Under the pieces are notes generated by a model. That model made no database searches. It was not told where the DNA came from and was given only the letters and a program-made list of their open reading frames with translations. A stretch of 64,000 nucleotides of DNA from an uncultured Gammaproteobacteria bacterium (GTDB taxonomy: Bacteria; Pseudomonadota; Gammaproteobacteria; Pseudomonadales; Pseudohongiellaceae), in assembly GCA_903853385.1 (NCBI GenBank), contig CAINTJ010000142.1, positions 62,001 to 126,000 of the forward strand, written 5' to 3'. Position 1 is the first letter of the stretch, and every line of letters starts with the position of its first letter. This document shows positions 42,980 to 51,281 of this stretch, one piece after another. Made by a program: the position numbers and the translations under genes.

Positions 42980-44554
42980 TTATTGAGCTTGCAGATGCAA
43001 GCGGGTATTTACCATACGTAATGTAGCGAGTACTGCGGCATAAACCTGGTTGGCATGCACACCACGCGTGCGCAGATTGCGCTCGTCGCCCACGGCGGCC
43101 CAGGTGATGGTGCATTCAGTAAGAGCACCCGGTTTGCCACCTTTCGGGATGCGCACACTGTAGTCAACCAGCTCAGGCATTACCAAGCCCAGGCCGGCCA
43201 GGATGCGGGTGAGCGCATCGATGAATGCATCATAACCGCCATTGCCAATGCCACTTTGCCGGTATTCAGTGCCATTGATCTCGACCTGCAAATCCACCTG
43301 CGACTGGGCATCAAGATTGCTGTGGATCTCACAGTCAAGCAAACGAATGTGCTGGTAATCATTGCTCTCCAGCACATCGGCGATGATGAAAGGCAGGTCG
43401 TCAGCCGTGATGGTTTCCTTGGAATCACCCAGACTAACGACACGTTGCAGCACTTTCTTTAGGTTGTCAGGTGACAGCGTAATGCCCAGTTCTTCGATAT
43501 TTTTCAAGACCGAGGCTTTGCCGCTGAGTTTGCCGAGCGCATAGGTGCGCTTGCGGTCAAAACGTTCAGGGCTGAGCTGGGTTTCGTACAGCCCCCCTTT
43601 CACATCACCGTCGGCATGAATGCCTGCCGTTTGTGTGAACACATCAGCACCGAGGATCGGTTGGTTGGCAGCCACCCACTTGCCGGAGAAACGTTCCACC
43701 AACTTGCTGACTGCCGCCAGATGGGTTTCATCAATCGCGGTACGCACACCCATCTTGTCTTTCAGCACCACGGCGATCTCGGCCAGGGAAACGTTGCCTG
43801 CTCGCTCGCCCAGGCAGTTCATTGTGCAATGCAAGGTGCTGATGCCGGCTTCCACTGCCGCCATGCAGTTGGCAGTGGCAAGACCGTAATCATTGTGTGG
43901 ATGAAAATCAAACTGCAGGTGCGGAAAACGACTGCGCATGTCGGACAGTGCACGATAAACCTCGGCCGGGCTCATTACGCCGAGCGTGTCCGGCATCATG
44001 AAATGCTGGATGCCACTGGTGCCGATCAGATCGAGCAAACCAAATACATAGCCCGGGTTATCCTTGTAACCGTTGGACCAATCCTCCAGATAGGCATTGA
44101 CGCGCAAGCCGTGATCACGCGCGTACCGGACCGTCTGCATGATATCGGCGGCATGTTGCGGCAAGGTTTTGCCGAGCTGCTGTGTGCAGTGTTTTTCACT
44201 GCCTTTGGTGAGCAGATTGAGCACCTTGCCACCGGCCGCTACGATCCAGTCCACGCTGGGTTTGCCATCGACAAAGCCCAGTACTTCAACCTGTTGCAGA
44301 TGGCCGTGCGCTGCTGCCCATTCGGTAATGGCTCTGACTCCGGCCTGTTCACCCGCCGATACCCGGGCCGAAGCCACTTCAATGCGATCAATTTTCAGCT
44401 GTTCGAGCAAGGCCTGGGCAATAGTGAGTTTTTCGCTGGCAGTGAAGGCCACGCCCTGGGTTTGTTCACCATCCCGCAGCGTGGTATCCATAAACGCCAC
44501 ATAGTCAGGCAGGAGCCTGGCCGGGTCGTTTTGATTGATGCCTGTGTTACTCAA
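42980..44554 (-). CDS. cimA: (R)-citramalate synthase, Leptospira CimA type
   Basis: The enzyme condenses pyruvate and acetyl-CoA to citramalate, the start of threonine-independent isoleucine synthesis. The 524-residue protein has catalytic R27-D28 in MDTTLRDGEQ, metal ligands in FHPHNDYGLA, and a C-terminal regulatory domain (GGYDAFIDALTRIL, YSVRIPKGGKPGALTE). It aligns by eye with Leptospira CimA far better than with LeuA. The three residues that make the Leptospira enzyme pyruvate-selective (Leu81, Leu104, Tyr144) are matched by L92, L115 and Y155. TTG at 44554 is the start: AGGAGA lies 6 bases upstream. Confidence 0.9.
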   Translation of the reverse strand: MSNTGINQNDPARLLPDYVAFMDTTLRDGEQTQGVAFTASEKLTIAQALLEQLKIDRIEVASARVSAGEQAGVRAITEWAAAHGHLQQVEVLGFVDGKPSVDWIVAAGGKVLNLLTKGSEKHCTQQLGKTLPQHAADIMQTVRYARDHGLRVNAYLEDWSNGYKDNPGYVFGLLDLIGTSGIQHFMMPDTLGVMSPAEVYRALSDMRSRFPHLQFDFHPHNDYGLATANCMAAVEAGISTLHCTMNCLGERAGNVSLAEIAVVLKDKMGVRTAIDETHLAAVSKLVERFSGKWVAANQPILGADVFTQTAGIHADGDVKGGLYETQLSPERFDRKRTYALGKLSGKASVLKNIEELGITLSPDNLKKVLQRVVSLGDSKETITADDLPFIIADVLESNDYQHIRLLDCEIHSNLDAQSQVDLQVEINGTEYRQSGIGNGGYDAFIDALTRILAGLGLVMPELVDYSVRIPKGGKPGALTECTITWAAVGDERNLRTRGVHANQVYAAVLATLRMVNTRLHLQAQ

Positions 44555-44610
44555 AGGTGCTCTCCTGAAACTGCTGCCAATTCTCGCTGGTTTTTGCGCT
44601 GCCATAAACG

Positions 44611-44635
44611 AAAAAACCCGCTGGAGGGCGGGTTT
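44611..44635 (-). terminator. Attenuator terminator upstream of cimA
   Basis: On the minus strand AAACCCGC (44635-44628) pairs perfectly with GCGGGTTT (44621-44614), leaving a six-base loop (CCTCCA), and a run of six T follows (44616-44611). It lies 56 bases before the cimA start and 21 bases after the leader stop. The 5' arm can instead pair with GCGGGT at 44669-44664 in the end of the leader frame, giving an antiterminator. Confidence 0.85.
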
Positions 44636-44656
44636 CTACATCCTGACTGGATGCTG

Positions 44657-44737
44657 TTATCCGACCCGCAGACAAACCCCGGTAATAATATTGCCGGTAA
44701 TCATGCGGGGGGCGAGCAGCAAGGTGTGTATATGCAT
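44657..44737 (-). CDS. Attenuation leader peptide of cimA
   Basis: A 26-codon frame (ATG 44737, TAA 44659-44657) encodes M-H-I-H-T-L-L-L-A-P-R-M-I-T-G, then N-I-I-T-G-V-C-L-R-V-G. It contains three consecutive Leu, four Ile (three of them ATT, including a pair) and two Val codons. This is typical of branched-chain amino-acid leaders, and the frame is too short to be found by usual gene callers. CCCGC (44709-44705) can pair with GCGGG (44669-44665). GCGGGT (44669-44664) can pair with ACCCGC (44633-44628) of the terminator. No Shine-Dalgarno sequence is visible before the ATG, which is the main weakness. Confidence 0.75.
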   Translation of the reverse strand: MHIHTLLLAPRMITGNIITGVCLRVG

Positions 44738-44837
44738 GCGTGCAGTTTTGGCGATTTAAGGGCCTGAAGTCAAGCAAGCCTTGTCCTGGCTGTGTAAACT
44801 TGCACTTCTGTTCCTGCTTGTTTATCAGTGAGAAACC

Positions 44838-45296
44838 ATGGTTATCGCCCCACTCTGGCGCCGGCTGGCCGCCATCATTTATGACACCGTGCTGTTGATC
44901 GGCATCTGGATCGTGGTCGGGTTTTTGGTGCTGCGGGCGTTTGGCATTGAACAGGCACGCACGATTGATGGCGAGGTGGTGGTATTGAATCCGCTATATC
45001 AATACACCTTGTTGGCCGCAATGCTGGGCAGCGCCTTCATGTTCTTCGGCTGGTTTTGGACCCACAGCGGCCAGACCCTGGGCATGCAAGCGTGGAAACT
45101 CAAGGTGCAGAACCGGGATGGCTCAGTCATCAGTTGGCGGCAGGTGGCGCTGCGTTTTGGGGTCGGTCCGCTGGCACTGGCACCGGTGGCACTTGGTTAC
45201 TTGTGGATGCTGGTTGACCGCGAGCGCCGCACCTGGACCGATCTGGCATCGCATAGTGTCGTAGTTACCATCAGCAATTTCCCGGGAGCAACTTGA
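44838..45296 (+). CDS. RDD-family membrane protein
   Basis: The 152-residue protein has three to four hydrophobic segments and the RDD pattern: APLWRRLAAIIYDTVLLIG (R and D of the motif), QTLGMQAWKLKVQNRDGS, and DRERRTWTDLASHSVVV. RDD proteins are small membrane proteins of poorly known function, some proposed as sodium/proton antiporters. It is divergent from the cimA leader, with about 100 bases between them. It ends 4 bases from the convergent TraB gene. Confidence 0.9.
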   Translation: MVIAPLWRRLAAIIYDTVLLIGIWIVVGFLVLRAFGIEQARTIDGEVVVLNPLYQYTLLAAMLGSAFMFFGWFWTHSGQTLGMQAWKLKVQNRDGSVISWRQVALRFGVGPLALAPVALGYLWMLVDRERRTWTDLASHSVVVTISNFPGAT

Positions 45297-45299
45297 GAC

Positions 45300-46316
45300 T
45301 CATGGCTGTCTCACTAGATAGCCCTTGTCTTGCAACTGCGCCAACAGGCCGTTGTCCCGGAACATTTCACCGATGGTGAGCACGGCGAACGTGGTCTTGT
45401 TGGAAGCCAGCGCCTTGTCGGCGGCGACCAGCCACTTTTGCTGGCTCTGCTTGATGACCTCCGTGATGAGTTGGCTTTCGCTGCTCGCCAGCATCACGCT
45501 CGTGCAAGCATCAGCTTCATCCCCCCGAAAAATTACCGTGCGAAAGTCGTCGACCCAGCCCTGGGCCCAGCTGTTGGCACGGCTGCGCATTGCTTCCAGC
45601 TCCGTTTCCATGCGCTGGATCTGCGATTCCACACAGGCCATCTCGCTCTCGGCCGGCAGGCTGTTGATCATGGTTTCCACCCGTTCGGCCAGTGTGCCGT
45701 AACCGCCTTCCAGCTTGACTTCCACTTGCGTGGTTGTGGTTTTGAGTCCGCGCTTTTTCGCAACCAGACGGTTGATTTTTTTCAGGATGCTGCTGTTCTG
45801 GGCCAAGCCGTTTTTCAACTGCACTTGCTGCACCAGCAACTGGCCAGCCGCTATCGGCCGGAACTGCTCGACATCCTTCTCACCGGGAAAATACTGGGCT
45901 TTTAACGCTTCAAAGCGCTGATACAACTCCGGCGGCATTACCGCCTGCAACGGCTTGTCATCCGGGTTACGCTGCAGCCGCTTGGCCAGCCGGTAGCCGC
46001 GGATGTAGTTGATAGGGTTGAGATACACCAGTGGAGAAACTTTTATATCGGCACCTGGCGGCTCCAGATATTCATCGGCTTTGGCTATCACGCCTTCTAC
46101 CCGATCGGACTCCCAGATCATGTCCTTGGGTATGGGTGAAAGTGTGGCAAAAATCCACAACGCATTATCACCATTGCTGACCTTCCACATGGCCGGGCCA
46201 GGCAGCTTGCCGGTGACCAGGATTTGTTCCGGCGCCTCTTCGACCTGCACCTCCTGTGCCGAGACCACAAATGGCCACAACACTATCGCTGCCAACCCTA
46301 TCGCCAACCTGTTCAT
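45300..46316 (-). CDS. TraB/GumN family protein
   Basis: The 338-residue protein starts with a signal peptide (~20 residues, VVSAQ). The TraB/GumN fold has an N-terminal MWKVSNGDNALWIFATLSPIPKDMIW, where the usual GT-x-H motif is altered to ATLSP, and a C-terminal FAVLTIGEMFRDNGLLAQLQDKGY. Family members are thought to be metal-dependent proteases (Tiki-like). The central catalytic His in the canonical LGTIH is replaced here, so activity may be lost. A leader AAAGGGGGCAATC precedes the ATG. Confidence 0.85.
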   Translation of the reverse strand: MNRLAIGLAAIVLWPFVVSAQEVQVEEAPEQILVTGKLPGPAMWKVSNGDNALWIFATLSPIPKDMIWESDRVEGVIAKADEYLEPPGADIKVSPLVYLNPINYIRGYRLAKRLQRNPDDKPLQAVMPPELYQRFEALKAQYFPGEKDVEQFRPIAAGQLLVQQVQLKNGLAQNSSILKKINRLVAKKRGLKTTTTQVEVKLEGGYGTLAERVETMINSLPAESEMACVESQIQRMETELEAMRSRANSWAQGWVDDFRTVIFRGDEADACTSVMLASSESQLITEVIKQSQQKWLVAADKALASNKTTFAVLTIGEMFRDNGLLAQLQDKGYLVRQP

Positions 46317-46369
46317 GATTGCCCCCTTTGTTCATTATGGCTCACGGATGCTTTAACATCCCAGGCTCT

Positions 46370-47464
46370 TCAATTTCTCCGCTGCAGCATTACCGTGCCC
46401 ACCAGCATGCACAACAGAATCGGCAGCAGAACCGCCAACAAGGGTGGCAAGTGATAGACCAGACTGAGGTTCTGCAACAACTTCTGGATTAACGTGAAGG
46501 CAAGGCCCAGGCAAATTGCACTGAACACCCGCAGCCCCATGCTAGCCGAACGCAAAGGGCCGAAAATAAACGATACCGCCACCAGCACCAGCACTGCTGT
46601 ATTGAGTGGTTGCAAGACTTTGCGCCAGAACCCCAGAAAATAGGGAGCGGAATCCAGCCCTTGCTGCAGGAAACGCTGGGCAAAGCGCCACAGATCACTG
46701 ATGGCCATGTTGGAAGGATCCACCACCAGCACTTGCAGGAGATCCGGCGTCAGATCCAGCTCCCACTCCCGTGTCGCGAATGCCTGGCGGGAATTAACCA
46801 TGCCGGTATCCTGGTAAAAGAAATTGAATTCATTACCGTTCAACATCTGCCAGTTATGACGCTTGTCCTTGCCACTGACCGGACCCTGATAGACGGCTTG
46901 CTCGGCTTCGACTTGATGTACCAGCCGCTGCTGGTCATCGAATTCAAACAGCGTGACACCATGCAGGATGCCTTTGGTTTCGACGGTGTTGAAATGCACA
47001 AAGTCACTGCCATCACGCTGCCAATGCCCGTGCAACGACTGCCCTACCCGTACACCCAGCGACAGAATCTTGTCGACTTCTGCCTGGATTTCCAGTTGTG
47101 GTGCCACATATTCGCCGAGTGCCAGACCAACCACCATCACCAGCACAGCAGGTTTCATTACGGCCAGTGCGATCTGCCAGCGCGAATAGCCAGCTGCCTG
47201 CATGCCGACCAGTTCATTGGAGGCTGCCAGCGATCCCAATCCCGCCAGCGCACCTATCAAGGCGGAAGCCGGCAACAGTTCATAGAGATGGCGGGGAGCT
47301 ATGTAAAGCACGTAGGACAAGGCCTGCACAATGCCATAGCCAAGCTGGGTGTTGCCGAGCTCCTCAATTGTGGCAAACAGCAGGTCAAGCCCGCCCAGCA
47401 CACACAGCACCAGCAACATGGCGGCCATCACCTGGCGAGCGATATAGGAAGAAAGTCTAGACAC
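46370..47464 (-). CDS. lptG: LPS export permease LptG
   Basis: The 364-residue inner-membrane subunit of the LptB2FG transporter extracts lipopolysaccharide. Membrane helices lie at both ends (about 13-33, 60-80, 98-118, 275-350), with a large periplasmic beta-jellyroll in the middle (ETKGILHGVTLFEFDDQQRLVHQVEAEQAVY). The start is a GTG at 47464 overlapping the last codons of lptF by eight bases. It gives the expected N-terminus RLSSYIARQVM. Reading frame upstream of that is lptF antisense/overlap sequence and not part of the protein. Confidence 0.95.
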   Translation of the reverse strand: MSRLSSYIARQVMAAMLLVLCVLGGLDLLFATIEELGNTQLGYGIVQALSYVLYIAPRHLYELLPASALIGALAGLGSLAASNELVGMQAAGYSRWQIALAVMKPAVLVMVVGLALGEYVAPQLEIQAEVDKILSLGVRVGQSLHGHWQRDGSDFVHFNTVETKGILHGVTLFEFDDQQRLVHQVEAEQAVYQGPVSGKDKRHNWQMLNGNEFNFFYQDTGMVNSRQAFATREWELDLTPDLLQVLVVDPSNMAISDLWRFAQRFLQQGLDSAPYFLGFWRKVLQPLNTAVLVLVAVSFIFGPLRSASMGLRVFSAICLGLAFTLIQKLLQNLSLVYHLPPLLAVLLPILLCMLVGTVMLQRRN

Positions 47465-48521
47465 GTGAGTCTCGCGAAAACGACAGCTTGCCGGAGAACA
47501 GCAACCCGCCGAGTACCAGGAACACAGCGTGCACCCACCATAGCCCCGGCAATGCCGGCAGCTTCGCATTCGCCACCGCATTGCGACTCAACAGCAACAA
47601 ACCCAGGTAAACAATATAAAGCAAAATGCCGAGCGGCAGTCTGGCATAGCGCCCTTGTCGCGGGCTGACCCGGGCCAGTGGTACCGCGAACAAGGTCAGC
47701 ACCAGCCCCGACAGGATCAAGGACAAACGCCATTGCAACTCAGCCTGATGGGCCGGCTGCGGCGAGGCCAGCAATTGGCTGGTAGTCAGGGTTTTTTCCT
47801 CAACATCCGGACTGATGCCGAGATTGCGCGGGGGCAACCGGATGCCAAGCTCATCAAACTGGGTCAGCGCATATTCATTTTCGGTGTTGAAGCCGGCCGT
47901 AATGGTGCCGTGACGGAACAACACGAACCGGGCACCATGTTCATCCTTGATCGGCACTGCCGATTCAGACTTGATTACACGATTGTTGGCAGCATCATGC
48001 ATGAACACCTGCCGCATCTCGCCGTTATCCATCGCTTCCACATAGGTAGTGCGCTGGCTGCCGGTGATCGTCTGGAACAGCCCGGGGGCTATCAGGTCGA
48101 ATTCACTCAGGTTCTGCTGAATCTCCAGCAACTGACTGACCTTGCGCGAGCCAAGCGGGGCCAGCTGCAAACTCAGACCGGCCACCATGACTGCCACTAC
48201 GAGGGTTCCGACCATGATGATGCCGAGCAAACGCAACTGACTCATGCCACTGGCTATCAATACCGTCATTTCGCTGTCAGCATAGAGCCGGCCCAGCGCC
48301 AACAGGATGCCCAGCAACAGCGCCAGCGGCAGGATCAACTGCAGGAAGTCCGGCATCTTGTAGCCGATCACCTGCAGCAACAGATTCGGGTCCACTTCGC
48401 CTTTGGAGGCTTTGGCCAGATAGTTGAGCAAACGGCCCACCGCCACCACGATCACCAGAATCAAGCTGATGGCCATGGTGGACTGCAGAATCTGGCGACT
48501 GATGTAACGAGTGATGATCAT
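47457..48521 (-). CDS. lptF: LPS export permease LptF
   Basis: The 354-residue partner of LptG begins IITRYISRQILQSTMAISLI. It has PDFLQLILPLALLLGILLALGRLYADSEM (the coupling region), LASGMSQ-like IASGMSQLRLLGI, a periplasmic jellyroll (about 130-250) and C-terminal helices PLARVSPRQGRYARLPLGILLYIVY. ATG at 48521 is used, and one nine bases upstream is an alternative. The frame remains open much further upstream across pepA, but only as antisense. lptF-lptG divergent from pepA is the usual gammaproteobacterial arrangement. Confidence 0.95.
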   Translation of the reverse strand: MIITRYISRQILQSTMAISLILVIVVAVGRLLNYLAKASKGEVDPNLLLQVIGYKMPDFLQLILPLALLLGILLALGRLYADSEMTVLIASGMSQLRLLGIIMVGTLVVAVMVAGLSLQLAPLGSRKVSQLLEIQQNLSEFDLIAPGLFQTITGSQRTTYVEAMDNGEMRQVFMHDAANNRVIKSESAVPIKDEHGARFVLFRHGTITAGFNTENEYALTQFDELGIRLPPRNLGISPDVEEKTLTTSQLLASPQPAHQAELQWRLSLILSGLVLTLFAVPLARVSPRQGRYARLPLGILLYIVYLGLLLLSRNAVANAKLPALPGLWWVHAVFLVLGGLLFSGKLSFSRDSRV

Positions 48522-48584
48522 GGCCGGCATTCTAGCGTAGAATTTTCCCCAAGATTTCATTAATGCACGCAAGGTAAATATTCC

Positions 48585-50066
48585 ATGAACTTCACAATCA
48601 AAACCGGCAATGTCGTTACGCTCGCCACACCCGTACTGGTGCTGGGCCTGTTTGACGACGGCACCCTGCCGCCGCTCACGGCGGCAGTCGACATGGCAAC
48701 CGGCAAAGCGCTGAGCCGCATCATCAAAGCCGGCGATATCAAGGGCAAAATCGGCGATGTGCTGTTGCTGCAGAAAATCGAAGGCTGCCGGGCCCAGCGC
48801 ATCCTGCTGGTGGGCTGTGGCAAAGCCAGCGAGCTCGATGCCAAAAAATTCAGCAAAATCCTCAAACACACCGGTAGCGCGCTGCAAAAATACCAGCTGG
48901 CTGCGGCTACCGGCACGCTGGCGGCACTTGGCATCAAGGATGTCAGCATGGAACGCAAGGCCCAGTTGCTGGCGCAGAGCTTTGTCACCGGCCAGTACAA
49001 GTACCTGACCACCAAACCCAAGGCCAGCAAACAGTTCCAGCTGGACACCATCACCCTGCTGCTGGCTGATGCCAAGGAACGTGCCCCAGCCCAACGCGGC
49101 CTTGCTGCCGGCACCGCCATTGGCAAGGGCATGAATGTGGCGCGTGAACTTGGCAACCTGCCTGCCAATATCTGCACGCCCACTTATTTGAGCAAGCAGG
49201 CACTGCAGCTGGCCAAAAAACACAAGTTGCTGCAGACCCAGGTACTGAGTGAAGCGCAAATGAAACGGCTCGGCATGCATTCGTTGCTGTCGGTCGGCCA
49301 TGGCAGCGCCCAGTCCTCAGCCCTGATTGTGATGCACTACTGCGGCGCTGCCGCCTCGGAAAAGCCGCGCATTTTGGTCGGCAAAGGCATCACTTTTGAC
49401 ACTGGCGGCATCAGTCTCAAGCCCGGCGGTGGCATGGATGAAATGAAATATGACATGTGCGGCGCCGCCAGCGTGATCGGCGTGATGCATGCGCTGTGTG
49501 AACTCAAACCGCACATGAACGTAATCGGCGTCATCGCCAGTGCCGAGAACATGCCCAGCGGCACTGCCACCAAACCCGGTGATGTAGTCACCAGCATGAG
49601 TGGCCAGACCATCGAGGTTCTCAATACGGATGCGGAAGGCCGGCTGGTGCTGTGCGATGCGCTCACTTATATCGAACGCTTCAAGCCGAAAGAGGTGATC
49701 GACATCGCCACCCTCACTGGCGCCTGCATTACTGCACTCGGCTCCGTCTGCAGCGGCCTGATGAGTACCGACGACAAATTTGCCGCCACACTTTATCAAT
49801 GTGGCATCGACAGTCTGGATCTGGTCTGGCGCCTGCCGCTGTGGGAAGAATACCAGGAACAACTGCACAGCAACTTTGCCGACATCGCCAATATCGGCGG
49901 CCCCAAGGCCGGCACCATCACCGCCGCCTGTTTCCTGTCGCGCTTCACCAAGAAATATACCTGGGCGCATCTGGATATTGCCGGCACCGCCTGGCTGCAA
50001 GGCAAAGATAAGGGCGCCACCGGCCGGCCGGTGCCGATGCTGATGGAATACCTGCTCAAACACTGA
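48585..50066 (+). CDS. pepA: Leucyl aminopeptidase (cytosol aminopeptidase)
   Basis: The 493-residue M17 enzyme removes N-terminal amino acids. The C-terminal catalytic domain has GKGITFDTGGISLKPGG (metal ligand Lys and Asp), the family signature NTDAEGRLVL, and IATLTGACITALG. The N-terminal macro-like domain is about 1-165. In E. coli PepA is also a DNA-binding accessory factor in XerCD recombination and pyrimidine regulation, but this cannot be judged here. Its stop overlaps the holC start (TGATG at 50064). Confidence 0.96.
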   Translation: MNFTIKTGNVVTLATPVLVLGLFDDGTLPPLTAAVDMATGKALSRIIKAGDIKGKIGDVLLLQKIEGCRAQRILLVGCGKASELDAKKFSKILKHTGSALQKYQLAAATGTLAALGIKDVSMERKAQLLAQSFVTGQYKYLTTKPKASKQFQLDTITLLLADAKERAPAQRGLAAGTAIGKGMNVARELGNLPANICTPTYLSKQALQLAKKHKLLQTQVLSEAQMKRLGMHSLLSVGHGSAQSSALIVMHYCGAAASEKPRILVGKGITFDTGGISLKPGGGMDEMKYDMCGAASVIGVMHALCELKPHMNVIGVIASAENMPSGTATKPGDVVTSMSGQTIEVLNTDAEGRLVLCDALTYIERFKPKEVIDIATLTGACITALGSVCSGLMSTDDKFAATLYQCGIDSLDLVWRLPLWEEYQEQLHSNFADIANIGGPKAGTITAACFLSRFTKKYTWAHLDIAGTAWLQGKDKGATGRPVPMLMEYLLKH

Positions 50067-50491
50067 TGCCAAAAGTCAATTTCTACCTGCTTAAACACAA
50101 CGGCGAGCAAGCGCGGCTGGCGCTGGCTTGCCGCCTGGCGGATCAACAGACCAGGGCAGGCCAACAGGTATTCATCATGGCTGATTCACCGGCAGCCGCG
50201 CGCGAGCTGGATCAGCTGCTGTGGAGTTTTACATCTGACAGTTTTGTGCCGCATGCTTTGGCCACAGATGCGCAGGCCTCACAGGCGCAGGTGGTGATTG
50301 GCCACACGCTGCCGGCGCTGGCGGGCAGCACCTGTGTGCTCAATCTGGGGGAAACACCGATCGACGATCACAGCGGTCTCACTGCGATAGCCGAATTCAT
50401 CCTCAATGACGAGCAGGCCAAAGCTGACAGCCGGGTGCGCTGGCACCACTACAAGCAACTTGGTTTCGAACTGCAACTGCACCAGTTATAA
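50066..50491 (+). CDS. holC: DNA polymerase III chi subunit
   Basis: The 141-residue protein has the HolC pattern: VNFYLLKHNGEQARLALACRLADQ, QVFIMADSPAAARELDQLLWSFTSDSFVPH, and a C-terminal RVRWHHYKQLGFELQLHQL. Chi links the clamp loader to SSB. The start overlaps the pepA stop by one base. In most relatives valS follows directly; here three reverse-strand genes intervene before valS at 53367. Confidence 0.95.
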   Translation: MPKVNFYLLKHNGEQARLALACRLADQQTRAGQQVFIMADSPAAARELDQLLWSFTSDSFVPHALATDAQASQAQVVIGHTLPALAGSTCVLNLGETPIDDHSGLTAIAEFILNDEQAKADSRVRWHHYKQLGFELQLHQL

Positions 50492-50503
50492 CACGGGTAT
50501 AAC

Positions 50504-50518
50504 ACTGGCTCCGCCAGT
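50504..50518. terminator. Hairpin between convergent holC and HD-domain gene
   Basis: ACTGGC and GCCAGT (50504-50509 and 50513-50518) form a 6-bp stem with a 3-base loop in the 55-base gap between two convergent stops. There is no adjacent U-tract on either strand, although a T6 run lies 18 bases further on. It is a weak bidirectional terminator candidate. Confidence 0.35.
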
Positions 50519-50546
50519 TGCAGCAGCACATGGTTTTTTAGCAGCT

Positions 50547-51281
50547 TTACAGAAAGTTGTTGGGCCAGATCATCGTGCGCCACATATGCGACGCCGGTGA
50601 ATCATCAAAACCCAGACCTTCCGGCGGCTGCCGGAAATTGCGGCCGACAAAATCGGTGAAATCGTCGGGGTTGTACTGCTTGGCGGTGTCAGCAAAGAAG
50701 TAATGGTCGTACAGGGTCACTAACCGCGCCGTCATGTACCACTGATGATTTTTGGCGAATTCGGCATCGCGCATGATGTACTCGGGCGGCTGGTAGTCGG
50801 CGCCGAAAAACTTGCGGTAGCTGGGCGGGTATTCATAGCCCACGGCCGGATCCGCGATATAGCGCAATGGCTGGTGGTACTTCACCGCCCAGGTCACTTC
50901 CTCGTTCACATAAGGCGCCACGATTTGCGCGCTCCAGTAACCATGATCGGGCCGGATCAAACAGCCATTGGAAATATCGTGCAGCAGACAGGCCATGGCG
51001 ACGGTGTCATTCTGGCCATCGTCGATCGCGCGCTGGCAGGCACCCAGCAGGTGATTCACGGCAATCTTGTTGAAACGATACTTGAAGAAGTCGAGCAAGC
51101 TCGGCTTGTCCGGCATGCGTGGCAGCGCCGGATTGTCGCCCATCATGAACACGTGGTTGTCGTCCATGCGCGCCAGCATCGCATCTTCATCCCACTCATC
51201 CCCGGTACCGATGTTGCCCAGCGGTGAACGGGCAATCATGCGGGTACGGCCGGCTTGCGGCCAGGGTCGGTTGTTACTCAT
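50547..51281 (-). CDS. HD-domain phosphohydrolase-like protein
   Basis: The 244-residue protein has an HD core: AVNHLLGACQRAIDDG, AMACLLHDISNG (HD pair), DHGYWSAQIVAPYVNEEVTWAVKYHQ. A C-terminal region carries many aromatic residues. HD proteins are metal-dependent phosphohydrolases or metabolite-processing enzymes. Related sequences are often annotated as HD-family oxidoreductase-like proteins, so the reaction is open. The start ATG (51281) is preceded by GAGGAG and overlaps the end of the transporter gene. Confidence 0.82.
   Translation of the reverse strand: MSNNRPWPQAGRTRMIARSPLGNIGTGDEWDEDAMLARMDDNHVFMMGDNPALPRMPDKPSLLDFFKYRFNKIAVNHLLGACQRAIDDGQNDTVAMACLLHDISNGCLIRPDHGYWSAQIVAPYVNEEVTWAVKYHQPLRYIADPAVGYEYPPSYRKFFGADYQPPEYIMRDAEFAKNHQWYMTARLVTLYDHYFFADTAKQYNPDDFTDFVGRNFRQPPEGLGFDDSPASHMWRTMIWPNNFL

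Noticed and set aside
48522-49301. Upstream extension of the lptF frame across pepA
   Set aside because: The sequence is antisense to pepA and the conserved LptF N-terminus begins at 48521.
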